From: Paroedura picta
Lineage: Eukaryota > Chordata > Lepidosauria > Squamata > Gekkonidae
Assembly: GCF_049243985.1 (NCBI RefSeq)
Contig: NC_135372.1
Location: 96,339,318-96,403,317 of the forward strand
DNA: 64,000 nt
Reading direction: 5' to 3'
Shown: positions 10,427 to 22,343 of the stretch, piece after piece
Position numbering within the stretch: position 1 is the first letter of the stretch
Layout of the letters: every line of letters begins with the position of its first letter
The notes under the pieces: generated by a model
What the model was told of the DNA's origin: nothing
The model's input: the letters and a program-made list of their open reading frames with translations, nothing else
The model's database searches: none
Program-made: the position numbers and the translations under genes

Positions 10427-12535
10427 TTGGTTTGGTTATGTGCTGCTTTTCTCTACCCGAAGGAGTCTCAAAGCAGCCTACAGTCGCCTTCCCTTTCCTC
10501 ACCCCACGACAGACACCCTGTGAGGGAGGTGAGGCTGAGAGAGCCCTGATATTATTGCTCCGTCAGAACAGTTTTATCAGTGCTGTGGCGAGCCCAAGGT
10601 CACCCAGCTGGCTGCATGTGGGGGAACACGGAATCAAACCCAACTTTCCAGATCATAGAATCATAGAGTTGGAAGGGGCCATACAGGCCATCTAGTCCAA
10701 CCCCCTGCTCAACACAGGATCAGCATCCTAAAGCATCCAAGAAAAATGTGTATCCAACCTTTGCTTGAAGACTGCCAGTGAGGGGGAGCTCACCACCTCC
10801 TTAGGCAGCCTATTCCACTGCTGAACTACTCTGACTGTAAAAAATTTTTTCCTGATATCTAGCCTATATCGTTGTACTTGAAGTTTAAACCCATTACTGC
10901 GTGTCCTCTCCTCTGCAGCCAACAGAAACAGAATCCTGCCCTCCTCCAAGTGACAACCTTTCAAATACTTAAAGAGGGCTATCATGTCCCCTCTCAACCT
11001 CCTTTTCTCCAGGCTGAACATTCCCAAGTCCCTCAACCTATCTTCATAGGGCTTGGTCCCTTGGCCCCAGATCATCTTCGTCACTCTTCTTTGTACCCTT
11101 TCAATTTTATCTACGTCCTTCTTCAAGTGAGGCCTCCAGAAGTGCACATAATACTCCAGGTGTGGTCTGACCAGTGCCGTATACAATGGGACTATGACAT
11201 CTTGTGATTTTGATGTGATGCCCCTGTTGATACAGCCCAAAATGGCATTCGCCATTTTTACCGCTGCATCACACTGCCTGCTCATGTTTAGTTTACAATC
11301 CACAAGTACCCCAAGGTCTCGTTCACACACAGTGTTACCTAGAAGTGTATCACCCATCCAGTAGGCATGCTTTTCATTTTTCTGACCCAGATGCAGAACT
11401 TTACACTTATCTTTATTAAATTGCATCTTGTTCTCATTTGCCCATTTTTCCATTGTGTTCAGATCTCGTTGAACTCTGTCTCTATCTTCCGAAGTATTTG
11501 CCAGTCCTCCCAATTTGGTGTCATCTGCAAACTTGATGAGTAGTCCCTCCACCCCCTCATCTAGATCATTAATAAATATGTTTAAAAGTACCGGGCCGAG
11601 CACCGAGTCCTGAGGTTACTCAGGACTCTACTGAGTCCGCTACTCACCTCTCTCCAGTCTGATGAAACACCATTGACGACAACTCTTTGAGTGTGGTTCT
11701 CTAACCAATTCCCTATCCACTTAACTATCTGAAAATCCAGATTGCAGTCCTTCAACTTATCCATCAGAACATCATGGGGAACCTTGTCAAAAGCTTTACT
11801 AAAATCCAAGTAAACGACATCAACCGAATTTCCACGATCCAGCAAACCTGTTACTTGGTCAAAAAAGGAAACCAGGTTGGTCTGGCAGGATCTGTTGGAG
11901 ACAAATCCATGCTGACTTCCTTGGATCATCAAATTATCCTCCAGATGTTCGCAGATCGCTCCCTTTAATATCTGCTCCATTATCTTCCCCACAACAGAGG
12001 TCAGACTCACTGGTCTGTAGTTTCCCAGGTCATCCTTCCTCCCTTTTTCGAAGATCGGAATAATGTTTGTTCTCTTCCAGTCCTCCTGGACATCTCCAGT
12101 CCTTAAAGAGGTTCCAAAGATGATGGACAAAGGCTGTGCAAGTTCTCTAAAAAGTTCTTTGAGCACTCTCGCGTGCATTTCATCCGGCCCAGGGTATTTG
12201 AACTCATCCAGTGCAGCTAAATGCCTCTTGACAACCTCTCTATCCATGTTAGCCTGCCACCCAGACACTATCCTTTGGCTACTGCCATCTCTAGATGTGC
12301 CTAAACCCTTTGACCTGTGGGAAACTAAGCCTTTCTGCTTTCTCTACATCTTCCGTTAGAGTTTGTCCATCCGCACCCAACAGTGGGCCTATTGCCTCCT
12401 TTACTTTACATTTGCTCCTCACATAACTGAAAACTTTTCTTGTTACAATGGGCTTCCCTGGCCAATCTTAGCTCACTCTCAGCTTTGGCCTTTCTGATGA
12501 TTGAAGTCCTCACTCCTAACCACTACACCAAATTG
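10427..12535 (-). repeat. tRNA-derived SINE split by a CR1 insertion
   Basis: The first piece (10,427-10,652) runs GGTTTGGTTATGTGCTGC, GGAGTCTCAAAGCAGCC, then GCCCAAGGTCACCCAGCTGG to CAAACCCAACTTTCCAGAT. The second piece (about 12,506-12,535) resumes with GAAGTCCTCACTCCTAACCA CTACACC. Read on the minus strand, the second piece holds the A-box (GGTGTAGTGGTTAGGAGTG) and the first piece the B-box (GGGTTTGATTCC). The intact order is visible in the copy at 43,386-43,625. The 1.85 kb between them is CR1. Confidence 0.85.
10653..12505 (-). mobile_element. CR1 LINE, RT half of ORF2 and 3' end
   Basis: 5'-truncated CR1, about 1.85 kb. Two minus-strand frames are preserved: 12,268-11,582 (228 codons; PVSLTSVVGKIMEQ, YLDFSKAFDKVPHDVL) and 11,603-10,728 (291 codons; GPVLLNIFINDL, FADDTKLGGL, the YxDD-type catalytic motif with F). 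They are separated by a frameshift around 11,600. A further upstream piece with stops reaches about 12,505 (KAESELRLAREAH). The 3' end is ATTCTATG octamers at 10,653-10,666. The endonuclease is absent, so it is dead on arrival. Confidence 0.92.
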
Positions 12536-13363
12536 AATGCTGTTACTTTTGTACCATGATGTTAGTTTAAGAAACCATTACTTTTATACAGATCATCCCA
12601 GAGAAAGCATATATTTGGTCTGTATCACAAGAAGCTGTAGAGATTTGCCAAATTTGGTCTCTGCTCTTTACTATTGGGCACACCCAGGCAGGAGTAGGAC
12701 CAAAAGGTCAGTCTCTGGGCTCTGTGTAATCATCAGAAAGCCAGGTTTTCTGCAAATAGCTAATCTTGAGGGAGATTCCTGTGTGTCCCCCTCCCTCCCT
12801 ATACAGCATCTTAGAGTTTGATAACAATGACAATGGAATGTGGACATAGCTATAAGCATCTGCAAACTTCTATGTTCGCTGATGTGTGTACTGTGAAGTT
12901 TATTCTGAGCTGTAAAACTGAATAAAAAAGCTTAGCCTGCTCAGGAAAGGAAGAGCAAGCTCCGGAGTAGGCCAGCAAGCCTCGTGTCTGTCATTTCTTC
13001 AAGAAGCCTCTAATCTTTTGCAACCTCAGACCCCTCTTTAATCCCAGCCACTAAGCATGGAAGCCACTTCATTGTGTTGCTGTGTCTGCATTCATTTGTC
13101 ATACAACCTGTCTCACTGCTCCTCTTAAAGAAAACGTGTGTTGGAAAAATAGTATTTCATCATAGCAGAACTTCTTGCAGGAACATGCTCCTTTGTATGT
13201 GAATCCTTTTCTGCCTTTCAAATATCCTTAATTTCTTATATTTGGGGAAGGGCTTTAAAAAGAACATAGTCAAGCAACATTGCACAATAAATACTGGTGT
13301 TTATTAGCTGGCGATATTAAATCTACACTTGTCAAACTACAAAGTGAATTAGAAAGTAATCTC
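12536..13363. other. No gene recognised
   Basis: Unassigned DNA. AATAAA at about 12,922 followed by a GT-rich stretch gives a faint poly(A)-like look, but no element ends could be set. Confidence 0.45.
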
Positions 13364-13366
13364 TTA

Positions 13367-13689
13367 GGCCTATTATGCACGGCCGCTGAAACGGCGGCAT
13401 GGAGAATGCGGAGAAGGAAGAAGCAAAGCAAACCGCTTACGCACAGGACGGAACGTAATGGCGGCAAAACCCAGAGTATCTGATTATGCACGTGGCTACT
13501 CTGGAGCCGCTTCTGGTTGCGTCCTGGTCCCGGGAAGCTCCACTTTCTTCCGCATCTTGCTAACACAGCTTTTTCGGCGGCATACATTGACTCTGCGCCC
13601 GGTTGCCGCCTACAGCGTGCATAATTAGTGATTTTAGCCGCCGCCATTCCACTCCAAATGTAGACCTTCCACTCCGTGCATAATGAGCC
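13367..13689. mobile_element. Harbinger-like MITE
   Basis: Terminal inverted repeats GGCCTATTATGCACGG and CCGTGCATAATGAGCC are flanked on both sides by TTA (13364-13366 and 13690-13692), the 3-bp duplication typical of PIF/Harbinger. The interior is CpG-rich (GCCGCTGAAACGGCGGC) and encodes no transposase. It stands out in composition from its AT-rich surroundings. Confidence 0.75.
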
Positions 13690-13692
13690 TTA

Positions 13693-15575
13693 GTGCAGCA
13701 ACCAGGGCCCAAGTAAATGACAATTCTCATATCTTGTTGTCTGTCATTCATACTGGCTGACTAGCTGGCCCAATGTTCTGATTTAAAGAGCTGGCTGAGA
13801 TTGTTTATAAGTCCATAGTTGTAAAATATCAAAAGGAACTATTTACATATCATGACAAGGCTGATGAACAGAGACAATTTCATCTCACTTAGTTAAGAAT
13901 GTGTGCTTAACCTACAGAGCCCTGACACTGCATTAAACATGCAAAGTTCGTTCAAAGTGTTTAAACACATTCATGAACCAGCATCTGGTCTTTAAACATA
14001 CTTCATTCAAAACCTGTTAATGATACGCATGCACACACACACAAACACACTCTGTTCCAGTGTTCAAATAACCTGACCTCTTGAAAAAACTCTTTTAAAA
14101 GCCTTATTCAGTAGTCAGGGAGTGAATCTACCTTACACAAAGTGGCCAGCAACAGTGCCAATATGCTATGACCTTACAAACTTTCATAATTAAGCTTAAG
14201 CATATTGCTTCAGGAAGCATAAGTCAAATAAACAGGACAACAGATTTGCAATTAATGAGACACATTTGAGTTTTCATTATGTGAGGCACAATGAATTAAA
14301 AGCTTTTGTACTTGAATCAGGCATGCCGAAAACATTGATTTGATTTTAACAGAGTTCTTTGATATTGTTTGATATCACTGAGATCAATGCTCTCCATCTG
14401 GATATTCAGTATTTTGTTGGTGTACTCCTCCCCCCCAATCAAGGTTCACTTAAAAGAGAAACTTTAAGCGTTTCACACAAAATGCCATGCACAAAATTCT
14501 GGAAATTTAGCATACAATGTTTGGTTTCACTTTCTAAAGAAAAGTTTCTGCTATTCTGTTCAATAAAACTGTCATGTTCCAAGTACATAAAGTCAACTAC
14601 AGTGATAAAGTGGGATTCCTGACCTTTTTTTAAAGCCACAAAAATGGCAACTCAGATCATAGGAAAAGCAGTCCATCTATCTTGCTGTTGTACATTTCTC
14701 TGTCAGCTTTGATTACTAAAAAGCTGACTATGTAAGATTAGTACCTAAACCCAAATGCAGGTCCGAGAGAGTGGCTTGCACAAAACCAAACTCATCAGAA
14801 GCGTAAGCATTTGTATTAACAGATTTATGCTGACTGCAATATTATGTTCATTCCTGGGAGTCAAAACTTGCACGTTCTAAGATTACAAAGAAAACAAAAA
14901 GTGCTCTTGTTTAAAACATCAGAATATGGGAGGGGACTTGTAGTACAACTTTATATTCAACCCCCTTTTATGTGAAAATTCTTGTAATAGGACAAGTGAC
15001 AGCTCTTGGTAATTACATAGAAGATGAAATGTAGGATAATCATTTGATTCCATTGCTTTAAGCACCACACTGCTGCAGACCTTCCTTGCCAATCTAAAAC
15101 ACTTCTAGAAAATTTCCATGTTGATTTCCTGAATGCTTTCAGATCATTTACCAATTTTCCAGGTCCCATACTTTTCCTCAAGGCTGCAGTAAAACAGGCA
15201 AAGCCCTAAATGGTTCCAAAGGGATAACCATGTAACTCTCTTACAGACATATCTGCTCCAATAACCAAAGATTCCTAGTTCAGTCTCAACAAAAGTACAC
15301 GAGAAGGGAAATGTGTAAGAAACTGCAGTTGAAACAAAGTGCACCTTCATGTCCATGCTATTACAAAATATATATTAACTCACGTTCTTTTAAGTGTTAA
15401 TGAAATGTTTTTGTACTATGATACATCAAAACTGTAGCACATAAACATACACACTAAATACATCTGGCTTCATTTCTATATCAATATGATACAGTTCACA
15501 GACGGCTAAGGTGATACAATTCCATACATAAAACTTAGCTGACCCATGGAAGTCTAATGAACTAGACAGTATTCA
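13693..15575. other. No gene recognised
   Basis: AT-rich, with a short CA-rich run near 14,031-14,050. No known repeat or coding signal was seen. Confidence 0.5.
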
Positions 15576-15579
15576 CAGT

Positions 15580-15990
15580 GAATGTAGAGCTGAAACCGGA
15601 TCCTGCTTGCAAAGGCTGGAAGAATGTATTTTGAATCCCTGATTCTTATTTATTGAGGCTGGAATTCATTTAGTTTTTGAGGCCATAAGCTTTTGACAGT
15701 GACCAATTCCTTGTGTCCGATGTTAAAGATGACATATTGGTTGAAACTGTAGGTTGAAACTGTAGAAAGAACAGAGCACCAGGGATGTCTTGCAAGTGAT
15801 TATAACTTGGCCTTCTCCACTAAGTATCAAATTACTAAATTTGGTTTAGGGAGTCAAACTGTCCCAGTCACTAGCACTGTCACAAAAAAAGTTTCTTTCA
15901 AAAAACAAGGCAAACAAAAATTATGAAGCCCTTCTTTGTAGAATGTAGAGATGGAACCTGATCCTTCTTGCAAAGGCTAGAAGAATGTAT
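15580..15990. repeat. Duplicated block A (copy 1) bracketed by a 51-bp direct repeat
   Basis: About 305 bp (15,632-15,937) is roughly 95% identical to 23,659-23,961. It is bracketed by GAATGTAGAGCTGAAACCGG... (15,580-15,631) and GAATGTAGAGATGGAACCTG... (15,938-15,990), about 51 bp each and roughly 88% alike. A 13-bp internal doubling (GGTTGAAACTGTA) is seen here but not in the other copy. Origin unknown. Confidence 0.75.
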
Positions 15991-16246
15991 TCCTTTCTCA
16001 TTTTAGGCATTAATACTTGCTTGGCAACATGAAACAGATAGAGGAATGATCATTTCTTCTCTCCTGTAAAGGGCACTGCTCAAGTTTCTTTTAATCAACA
16101 CATCATCATATGGTCCAAAGAGCTTAATGCTTTCATTTTTCATTGCCTTCTTGAAGACAGCAGTATTAGGATTGGAGTTCAGTTTCCACAGTTGCCATTC
16201 GACATATTATTGAACTTCTATATATGTCTCTAAATAGTACCACTAT

Positions 16247-16427
16247 GACCGTTTATGCACTGGGAACTTGACTGCCCCAGATCCTGTGCAGGAGCACAAA
16301 TCAGGGCCGGATGAAGCACACCTGACAAAATGCTCCTCCATGTTGGTGCAGGAATAGGTGAGGCAACCTGCCATGACTAAAACTCTAGCCTGCAGCCCAG
16401 CATGAAACCTCCAGTGCATAAACGGTC
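16247..16427. mobile_element. Small MITE with TTATGCAC-core termini
   Basis: Inverted termini GACCGTTTATGCACTGG and CCAGTGCATAAACGGTC, 17 bp and perfect, are flanked by TAT on both sides (16244-16246, 16428-16430). The 181-bp element encodes nothing. Its TTATGCACNGG core is shared with the 13,367 element, suggesting a related transposase. The class is Harbinger-like by analogy only. Confidence 0.7.
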
Positions 16428-16430
16428 TAT

Positions 16431-17474
16431 GTCCCACTCAAGTGACCCTCCCCATTTTGGCAGTTCTGTTTCTCAGAGGTGACAATATTTAGAATTTTTT
16501 AAAAAGTGCTTGGTACAATTCACCTGCAATCTACAGAATCCAGTCTCTTCTTCTTCAGAAAACAATTTTTGTATCACAGGCACATTTTAACAGGCAGACC
16601 AATAAGTGCAAGCTCTGAAATGCAGAGACATTTTCAGGCTGCACAACCTACCTTTGTCAATGTAGGCTCCCCTTTTCACACAGTTTAATACAAGGGAGGT
16701 TTAGCATGTAAAAGAACCTAAAAATAACTCTTCCCATGTAAACAGCTGACATTTGGCAGAGTGGTCCTCAAACACTTTATCACAACCTCCCTCATAGACA
16801 GGAGGTCACAAAACAACAGTAAGACTTTTCTGCACCAGTTCTATACAGCGGCTTCAGAAAACGTTGTGAGAGACACAGGGCTTTTCTGTGCACTCAACTT
16901 ATTCCTAATTTTCTTGGCAGCTGATCCACAAGCATTGGAATTGATTTGGGCATAGTTCTTCCAAACATCAGACTTCCCTCTTCATTTTCATTTGTAACGT
17001 CAGCTTATGGTCTTCCTTTCTGTATGGCTTTTCTTTATCTCTTTGCTACAGAAGGGCTAGAGGAAATCTGGGAATTCAGAATACCTGCTAAGTATATTGC
17101 TAAAATGCTCTACCAACATTTTAGTGCCATTTAAAAAAAAGAAAATGAAACCACTCGTATTCAGGTTGGGGAAGGAGGAGAGGGGGTGGTTTGACCATGA
17201 CATTCTAGTTATCAAAAAACTGGGCTGGAGGTGGAAGTGTGCAGGACAAAGAAAGCCAATAGTAACATTATGCACAAGGATAACAATGACTCAAAGTCAG
17301 CTTCCAGAAAAAGACCAGAACCAGAAAAATTCTAGGGGAAAACCAAAAAAGCTAAAGGGAAAACTAATGGCACAAAAGTGGATGTGGAAACCAGGGACTA
17401 AAATGAAGCACAATGGGTCTGGAAGTGACCCTCCCCCCCCAAAAAAAAAAAGTGGAAAAGCTTCTTGTGTATAT
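16431..17474. other. No gene recognised
   Basis: Chance ORFs only. The plus-strand frame 17,097-17,504 is lysine-rich because of A-rich DNA and has no family likeness. Confidence 0.5.
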
Positions 17475-17482
17475 CTCTATAA

Positions 17483-17832
17483 CAGTGGTTCTCAAGCTTC
17501 CTAATGCTGCGACCCTTTAATACAGTTTGTCATATTGTGGTGACCCCCAACCATAAAATTATGCAAGTGTTCTTTCACAGAAATTAAATCGAAACTGACC
17601 AATGGCATGAAGATCCATTGTTCATGATTGTATATAGTTCCCCCCCCCGGAGTTTCTCAGTTCAGTTCTGTCTCTTGTCCCACCATGCCAATCTCACTCT
17701 TTTCGGCCTGCAGGAGGAGCAGCAACAGTGGCAGCGCCCCCCCCCCCAAGCTGCGTGCCCTGCTGCGACCCCTGTGAAAGGGTTGCTTGACCCCAAAAGG
17801 GGTCTCGACCCCCCCCAGGTTGAGAACCACTG
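17483..17832. mobile_element. hAT-type non-autonomous transposon
   Basis: Starts CAGTGGTTCTCAAGCTTCC and ends AGGTTGAGAACCACTG, inverted termini of the hAT kind. The 8-bp flanks are CTCTATAA (17475-17482) and CTCTACAA (17833-17840), one mismatch. The interior includes GCGACCCTTTAATACAG near the left end and CTGTGAAAGGG plus GGGGTCTCGACCCC near the right, as in the family. No transposase frame. Confidence 0.88.
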
Positions 17833-17840
17833 CTCTACAA

Positions 17841-19595
17841 CTTAAGGGAGTCAAATACAAGTGACAAGTTACTACAGCAGATAAAATCAAGTTAACAAGT
17901 CTTAAGCAGTTTTAGTAGTCTCTAGTTTCAGTGTAGGCACCAGTCTTACTGAAATCCTACAAGAATGTTGCTATCATTGATGAGTTAATGTTGAGGTTAT
18001 TAAAGATTTCTTGAATGTCTATTTGCATTATAGAAGTATTTATGAAAGACTGAATGCCAAAATTTCCAAGGAAGTAAAACAAGTATTTGAGAGGATTCTC
18101 AAATTACAAAAGAGACCCAACATGTTTTTGAATATGGATTTTGGTGGTAAAAGCCATGAACCAAGAAAATACAAGCTGCTTATTTGGAATTGTCAACATG
18201 TTCCTGGATTGATTAATGACAAATTAAAACAGCTTTTAGTCTACACTGATATTCCATTCCCACTCTTGACATGCAGTTCTAGCACAGACCACAGGAAGCA
18301 AAGATTTGATGTTATTTCAAATGGTTACTTCTGGTTCTGCCATGTATGAGGGATGAAGTTTTACTCAAATGCAAATAGTTTTTTTTTCTCCGCTAGGTAT
18401 GCCTAAAGAGGGGGGTTCTTACATTCACATACAAGATAGAGTTATGTCCAGTAATAAGTGTATGTATATTACTTGGGGGAGCGTCATCTTACATGCAGGG
18501 TCATCTTCCTGTCAAGTGAAAACAGTTCATGGAAGATGAGAAGTAGTATGGACTCTTCAAAAACACAGTTACAGGCAAACTGCATTTCTTCAGATGCTCA
18601 ATTGGTTGAGAAATAGCTTGTAGCCTCTATAGAAGAAATGGTGAACTTACAGTTTGAGTTGGATTAGGAAATAGGATGGTAGCCAGCTGGTTCATTAACA
18701 AAAACAGGGCTTTAAGTATAAACGTGGTTTTAAAAGGCTCTGTGCAATATTATAAATTTAAAGGCAGCCTTTGACCCAGCAGTACAAATAGACATTCTGG
18801 AGATCAAGAGGCTAGGTTGAGTGCTGTAGATTTTCACTACAGTAGTTTCTTTGGCAGCCAGCACTCTTAGAGGAAGGATAGCTTGTTGACCTTAATTAGA
18901 TTCATTATAACTAACAAGGGGCTTTCCTGTGAGATGTCAAATTATAAATACTATCTGCAACAGCATGTGATGTCTCATTTATCACATAGTGTGCCTGTTA
19001 ATTTTTTTCACACTGCACAAGATTTCCAGGCATAAAGCAGACAAAGGAACAGTGGAAAGAAAATTCTTATAAATAAAAAACAGTAGTCAAAATCTCAAAA
19101 TTCACATATTCCAAAAGATTTCAGAATTCCATAGGTTTTCCAATGTATTGATGTCTTTGGAACCTAAATCAAAACATTTCTGGAAAGAATTTAACAGGCG
19201 AATGTCTTGTCTCCTGTTCATTCTGTATAGTTACAACATCAGCAAGAATATTCTTACACTTCCTTGATAAATATTATAAGTGCAAATTCCCAGTGGCACA
19301 AGTTAATAGAACCCTTGAAGAACAGTTTCTGACATTTATTTCCCACATACACTATGGATTTATATTTAAATTATCTTGCAGAGATCTCAAGTTGGTATTT
19401 TTTACGTTGCAGCTCCTTTAGTCCAGTTTACTAGATTACTGGCCAGCATAGCCCAATAGTTCTGATTCTATGCTGCCATGAATGGCCACTTGGCATGTGT
19501 TTTCGTAACTGTTTCCTAATATTTGTTAAAATTAGTTTGTATGGAACTTTTATAAAAACAACAACTGAAGGAAAAAACCTTCTCACCACAGGAAA
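17841..19595. other. No gene recognised
   Basis: A 112-codon plus-strand frame at 18,011-18,349 is the longest here. It shows no motif and no splice context, and its function is unknown; it is most likely chance or an old repeat remnant. Confidence 0.4.
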
Positions 19596-19599
19596 TATA

Positions 19600-19885
19600 T
19601 CATGGATTCCATGGACCCCTGGGGGTCTGCGCGAGTTCTGAAGTGGCATGGCCTGGGGTGTGGGGTCTGGGCCGTCTTATCAGCTCCTACTCTTCTTTCT
19701 GGCCTACATGAGGCAAAGCCGCCATAGTAGTGGTAAAGACCAGGGAAGGGAGCAAAAGGGAGTAATGATGTCACTTTTGGGGTGTGGGGCAGAGGCAGGG
19801 CCAGCTGACATCACTTCTGGGGCTCCTCAAAGTCTGAAAAATTATTTCAGGGGCTCCCCCATAATCAAAAGGTTGAAAAAGTATG
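19600..19885. repeat. Decayed hAT-like element, ends uncertain
   Basis: The right part (GGGGCTCCTCAAAGTC, ATTTCAGGGGCTCCCCCATA, AAAGGTTGAAAAAGTATGG) resembles the 'gggctcccc ... ggttgaaaaagcctg' end of squamate hAT elements. The left end near 'GGATTCCATGGACCCCTGGG' is not a clear inverted match and no target duplication was found. Confidence 0.4.
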
Positions 19886-20179
19886 GTCTATATAATATAT
19901 TCTAATTGAATACAAGTATATCTGGTAGATTTTCCTCAGATTTGGCTTTATAATCTTCACACGCATAGAATGAGTCTTTTCTGTGCTTCAGAAATGCAGA
20001 CTCACCATAAATATGCTGAAGAAAAAATGCATACTGATTTCATTAAGTTGTTTAAGAAAGAGTTTCAAGAGTTTTACATTCACAAGACTAGCTACACCTT
20101 CAGTTTATTCATGTTTTTATGCTTGTTAAAACTAGGAGAATCGAGTGTTTCAAGAAAGACCTGAAGCTTGCTTCTTTTT

Positions 20180-20315
20180 CGTACAGTGAGATATAAGGCC
20201 AGTAGCACCTTAGAGACCGATGAGGGTTTTGCCATACAAGCTTTTAAGAGTCAAAGCTCCATTTGTCAGACACCAGTGCAGACCAACGTGGCTACCCCTT
20301 TGAAACTATCTTCTT
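20180..20315 (-). repeat. Interspersed repeat with GGTAGCC signature
   Basis: GGCCAGTAGCACCTTAGAGA near the left and GACCAACGTGGCTACCCC near the right are both motifs of the family at 3.9 kb. Family class not assigned. Confidence 0.5.
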
Positions 20316-20520
20316 TTTTGTCTCTGATGAATAGTTATGAAGAAGGAGAAACCATACAGTACAGGAATATTTCAGCATTCTTATCAAACAAGCATACTGC
20401 AAAAACTAACAGCTCTGATAAAATTGTTGTTATAAGATGTAGCAAACTGTACTCAAAGCAGCTTCTTTATTACAGGAATTACAGCATACATACATACCCT
20501 TCCAGTGTAAAGTAGACACA

Positions 20521-20524
<4 letters not shown>

Positions 20525-20562
<38 letters not shown>
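20525..20562. repeat. (TC)n microsatellite
   Basis: A pure run of 19 TC units, then TTTCTCTC. Confidence 0.95.
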
Positions 20563-20569
<7 letters not shown>

Positions 20570-22010
20570 ACAAGCATAGCACCCAGTGCCTGGGTACAAG
20601 TTATTGTTAACAAATGAACAAAACTTGGCAAAGCATTAGAAAATATGCACAATCATTGATTAAAACACTTTTAACATTAGAAAAATCAGTTGCAGAGACA
20701 ACACTACACAAACGTTCCTGAAATTTTGACTAGTACATATTCCAATTCCCATACTGTAAGCATACTTAATTTTCAGGAATCTGATTTCAGAATCAGTTAT
20801 CTATCTAGCAGAAATTAAATCTAAGCAGTTTTCTTACTTCCATTAAAATATCACAGCAGACATCTCTACACTTTCCCACTTAAACGTTCTCATATAACCA
20901 CTACCAAGAGAGTGTGGCACTTCATTTTCTTATTGGCTGATTTTAAAAACTAAGAAACAAAGAAGGGCCTTTTGAAAGAGCAAAGGTAGATAGAGGGAAC
21001 AGATACACAAGTATGGCTAACAACAAATACAATGTTTTAGGAGAAAAGCAGCTATGCTACATCTAAAAACATGACTAAGTTTCAGACTAAGCTCTTCATA
21101 CAAAGATTTTTCCCCCCATCGTTAGAAAATCTAAGAGCTAAATCAAGGCTAAACCCCAAAAGATTAACAGCTACATCAAAAGACTCCAGCATATGCTATT
21201 AATTTTATACCACAGGCTTTCTAATCTATGACACAAACACATAAGTGATATCATTAAAAATCACTATTGCATTGTAGACAAGGTGACAGATATTACTGCT
21301 GAAAGTCTGAAGTGGGCTTCATCCTTCTTCTCCATGCTGAATAAATGTAGCACAGGTTATATGCTCATTCACAGCGCTACTAATGTTTCAGAATTAGTTA
21401 GGTTATCCAGCAGCTATGTGAAGACACACTGCCAAAAATAGTTTTAAGCAGCACTGTCAACCCTGATTTAAGTAGACATGGCATGCACAATGCAATTACC
21501 CACTTAGACCTTTTCTAAATGAGGTCAGTAATGTAGTGAGCATTGGCACCAAATCTGTTCTGGTAAGAAATAATTTGTGAATATATATACCAACAAATTG
21601 TTCTAGCATCTGTCTAAAACAGGAAGTGCATAAGGTCAGCAATTTTACTATTCAACCTCCTACCTGCTATTGCAGTGGATTAAACACGTACCTATAAAAT
21701 GAAAGCTAGGGTTTTCAGAGTCCATGGGGTACACAGAGAGGCCTAGGGTCATATTTAGTCTTCAGAATCTAAGGCTTAATGTTGAGAAAGAATCTTTCAA
21801 GCATGTTTTTCTTGTTTGCTCAGATGTCAATATGTAAGTCTAGGTATGTTTTACATGTATGGTCTGAAGGTGGCTGCATATTGTCGTAAAATTCAGCATG
21901 AAGCCTAAATTAACTGAAATATAAAATACTTTAAAATTTCAAACTGAGGGTCACTTTAGATACTTAATATGGGATTGTATTCAACTCAAAATACCAATTG
22001 CTTATATGGT
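20563..22010. other. No gene recognised
   Basis: AT-rich, no known repeat. It may belong to distal NUDT3 3' sequence or to intergenic DNA. Confidence 0.4.
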
Positions 22011-22012
22011 AT

Positions 22013-22259
22013 TAGATGCATGGTTTATTAATGTAGGAAGTTCCAGTATAACTAAATGTTTTGAAAATTAGTTGATGTGGTGACTTCATTCATATTTCTT
22101 AAGCAATTCCATGACTCATTTATTACAGAATACCCTGAGATACTGGGAAAACTGGACTCTTTACAGTGCAGTAAAAGTAAGTGAAAATGTGAGATTTAGT
22201 AAACAACAGGAACGAGGACTGGGTTAGAATACACAGTTGCTGAAGATTCCAGATTGTTT
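22013..22259. repeat. Duplicated block B, copy 1
   Basis: About 250 bp starting TAGATGCATGGTTTATTAAT and ending CCAGATTGTTTT matches 28,443-28,705 in the same orientation at roughly 80%. Shared strings include CCATGACTCATTTATTA/CTATGACTCATTTATTA, CCCTGAGATACTGGGAAAA and GAGATTTAGTAAACAACAG. Ends show no inverted repeat or clear target duplication. Confidence 0.7.
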
Positions 22260-22343
22260 TCTTTTTCCAGTTAAGAAGCAAGCAGCTAGTCAATGCATAA
22301 ACAGCATCAGTTCATTCCATGTTACACTACTTTCTTGGCACAA

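Noticed and set aside
12890-12990. LTR-like end with AATAAA
   Set aside because: A single poly(A)-like signal with GT-rich text, but no paired TATA region, ends or target duplication.
17097-17504. 135-codon lysine-rich frame
   Set aside because: A-rich low-complexity translation without any family resemblance.
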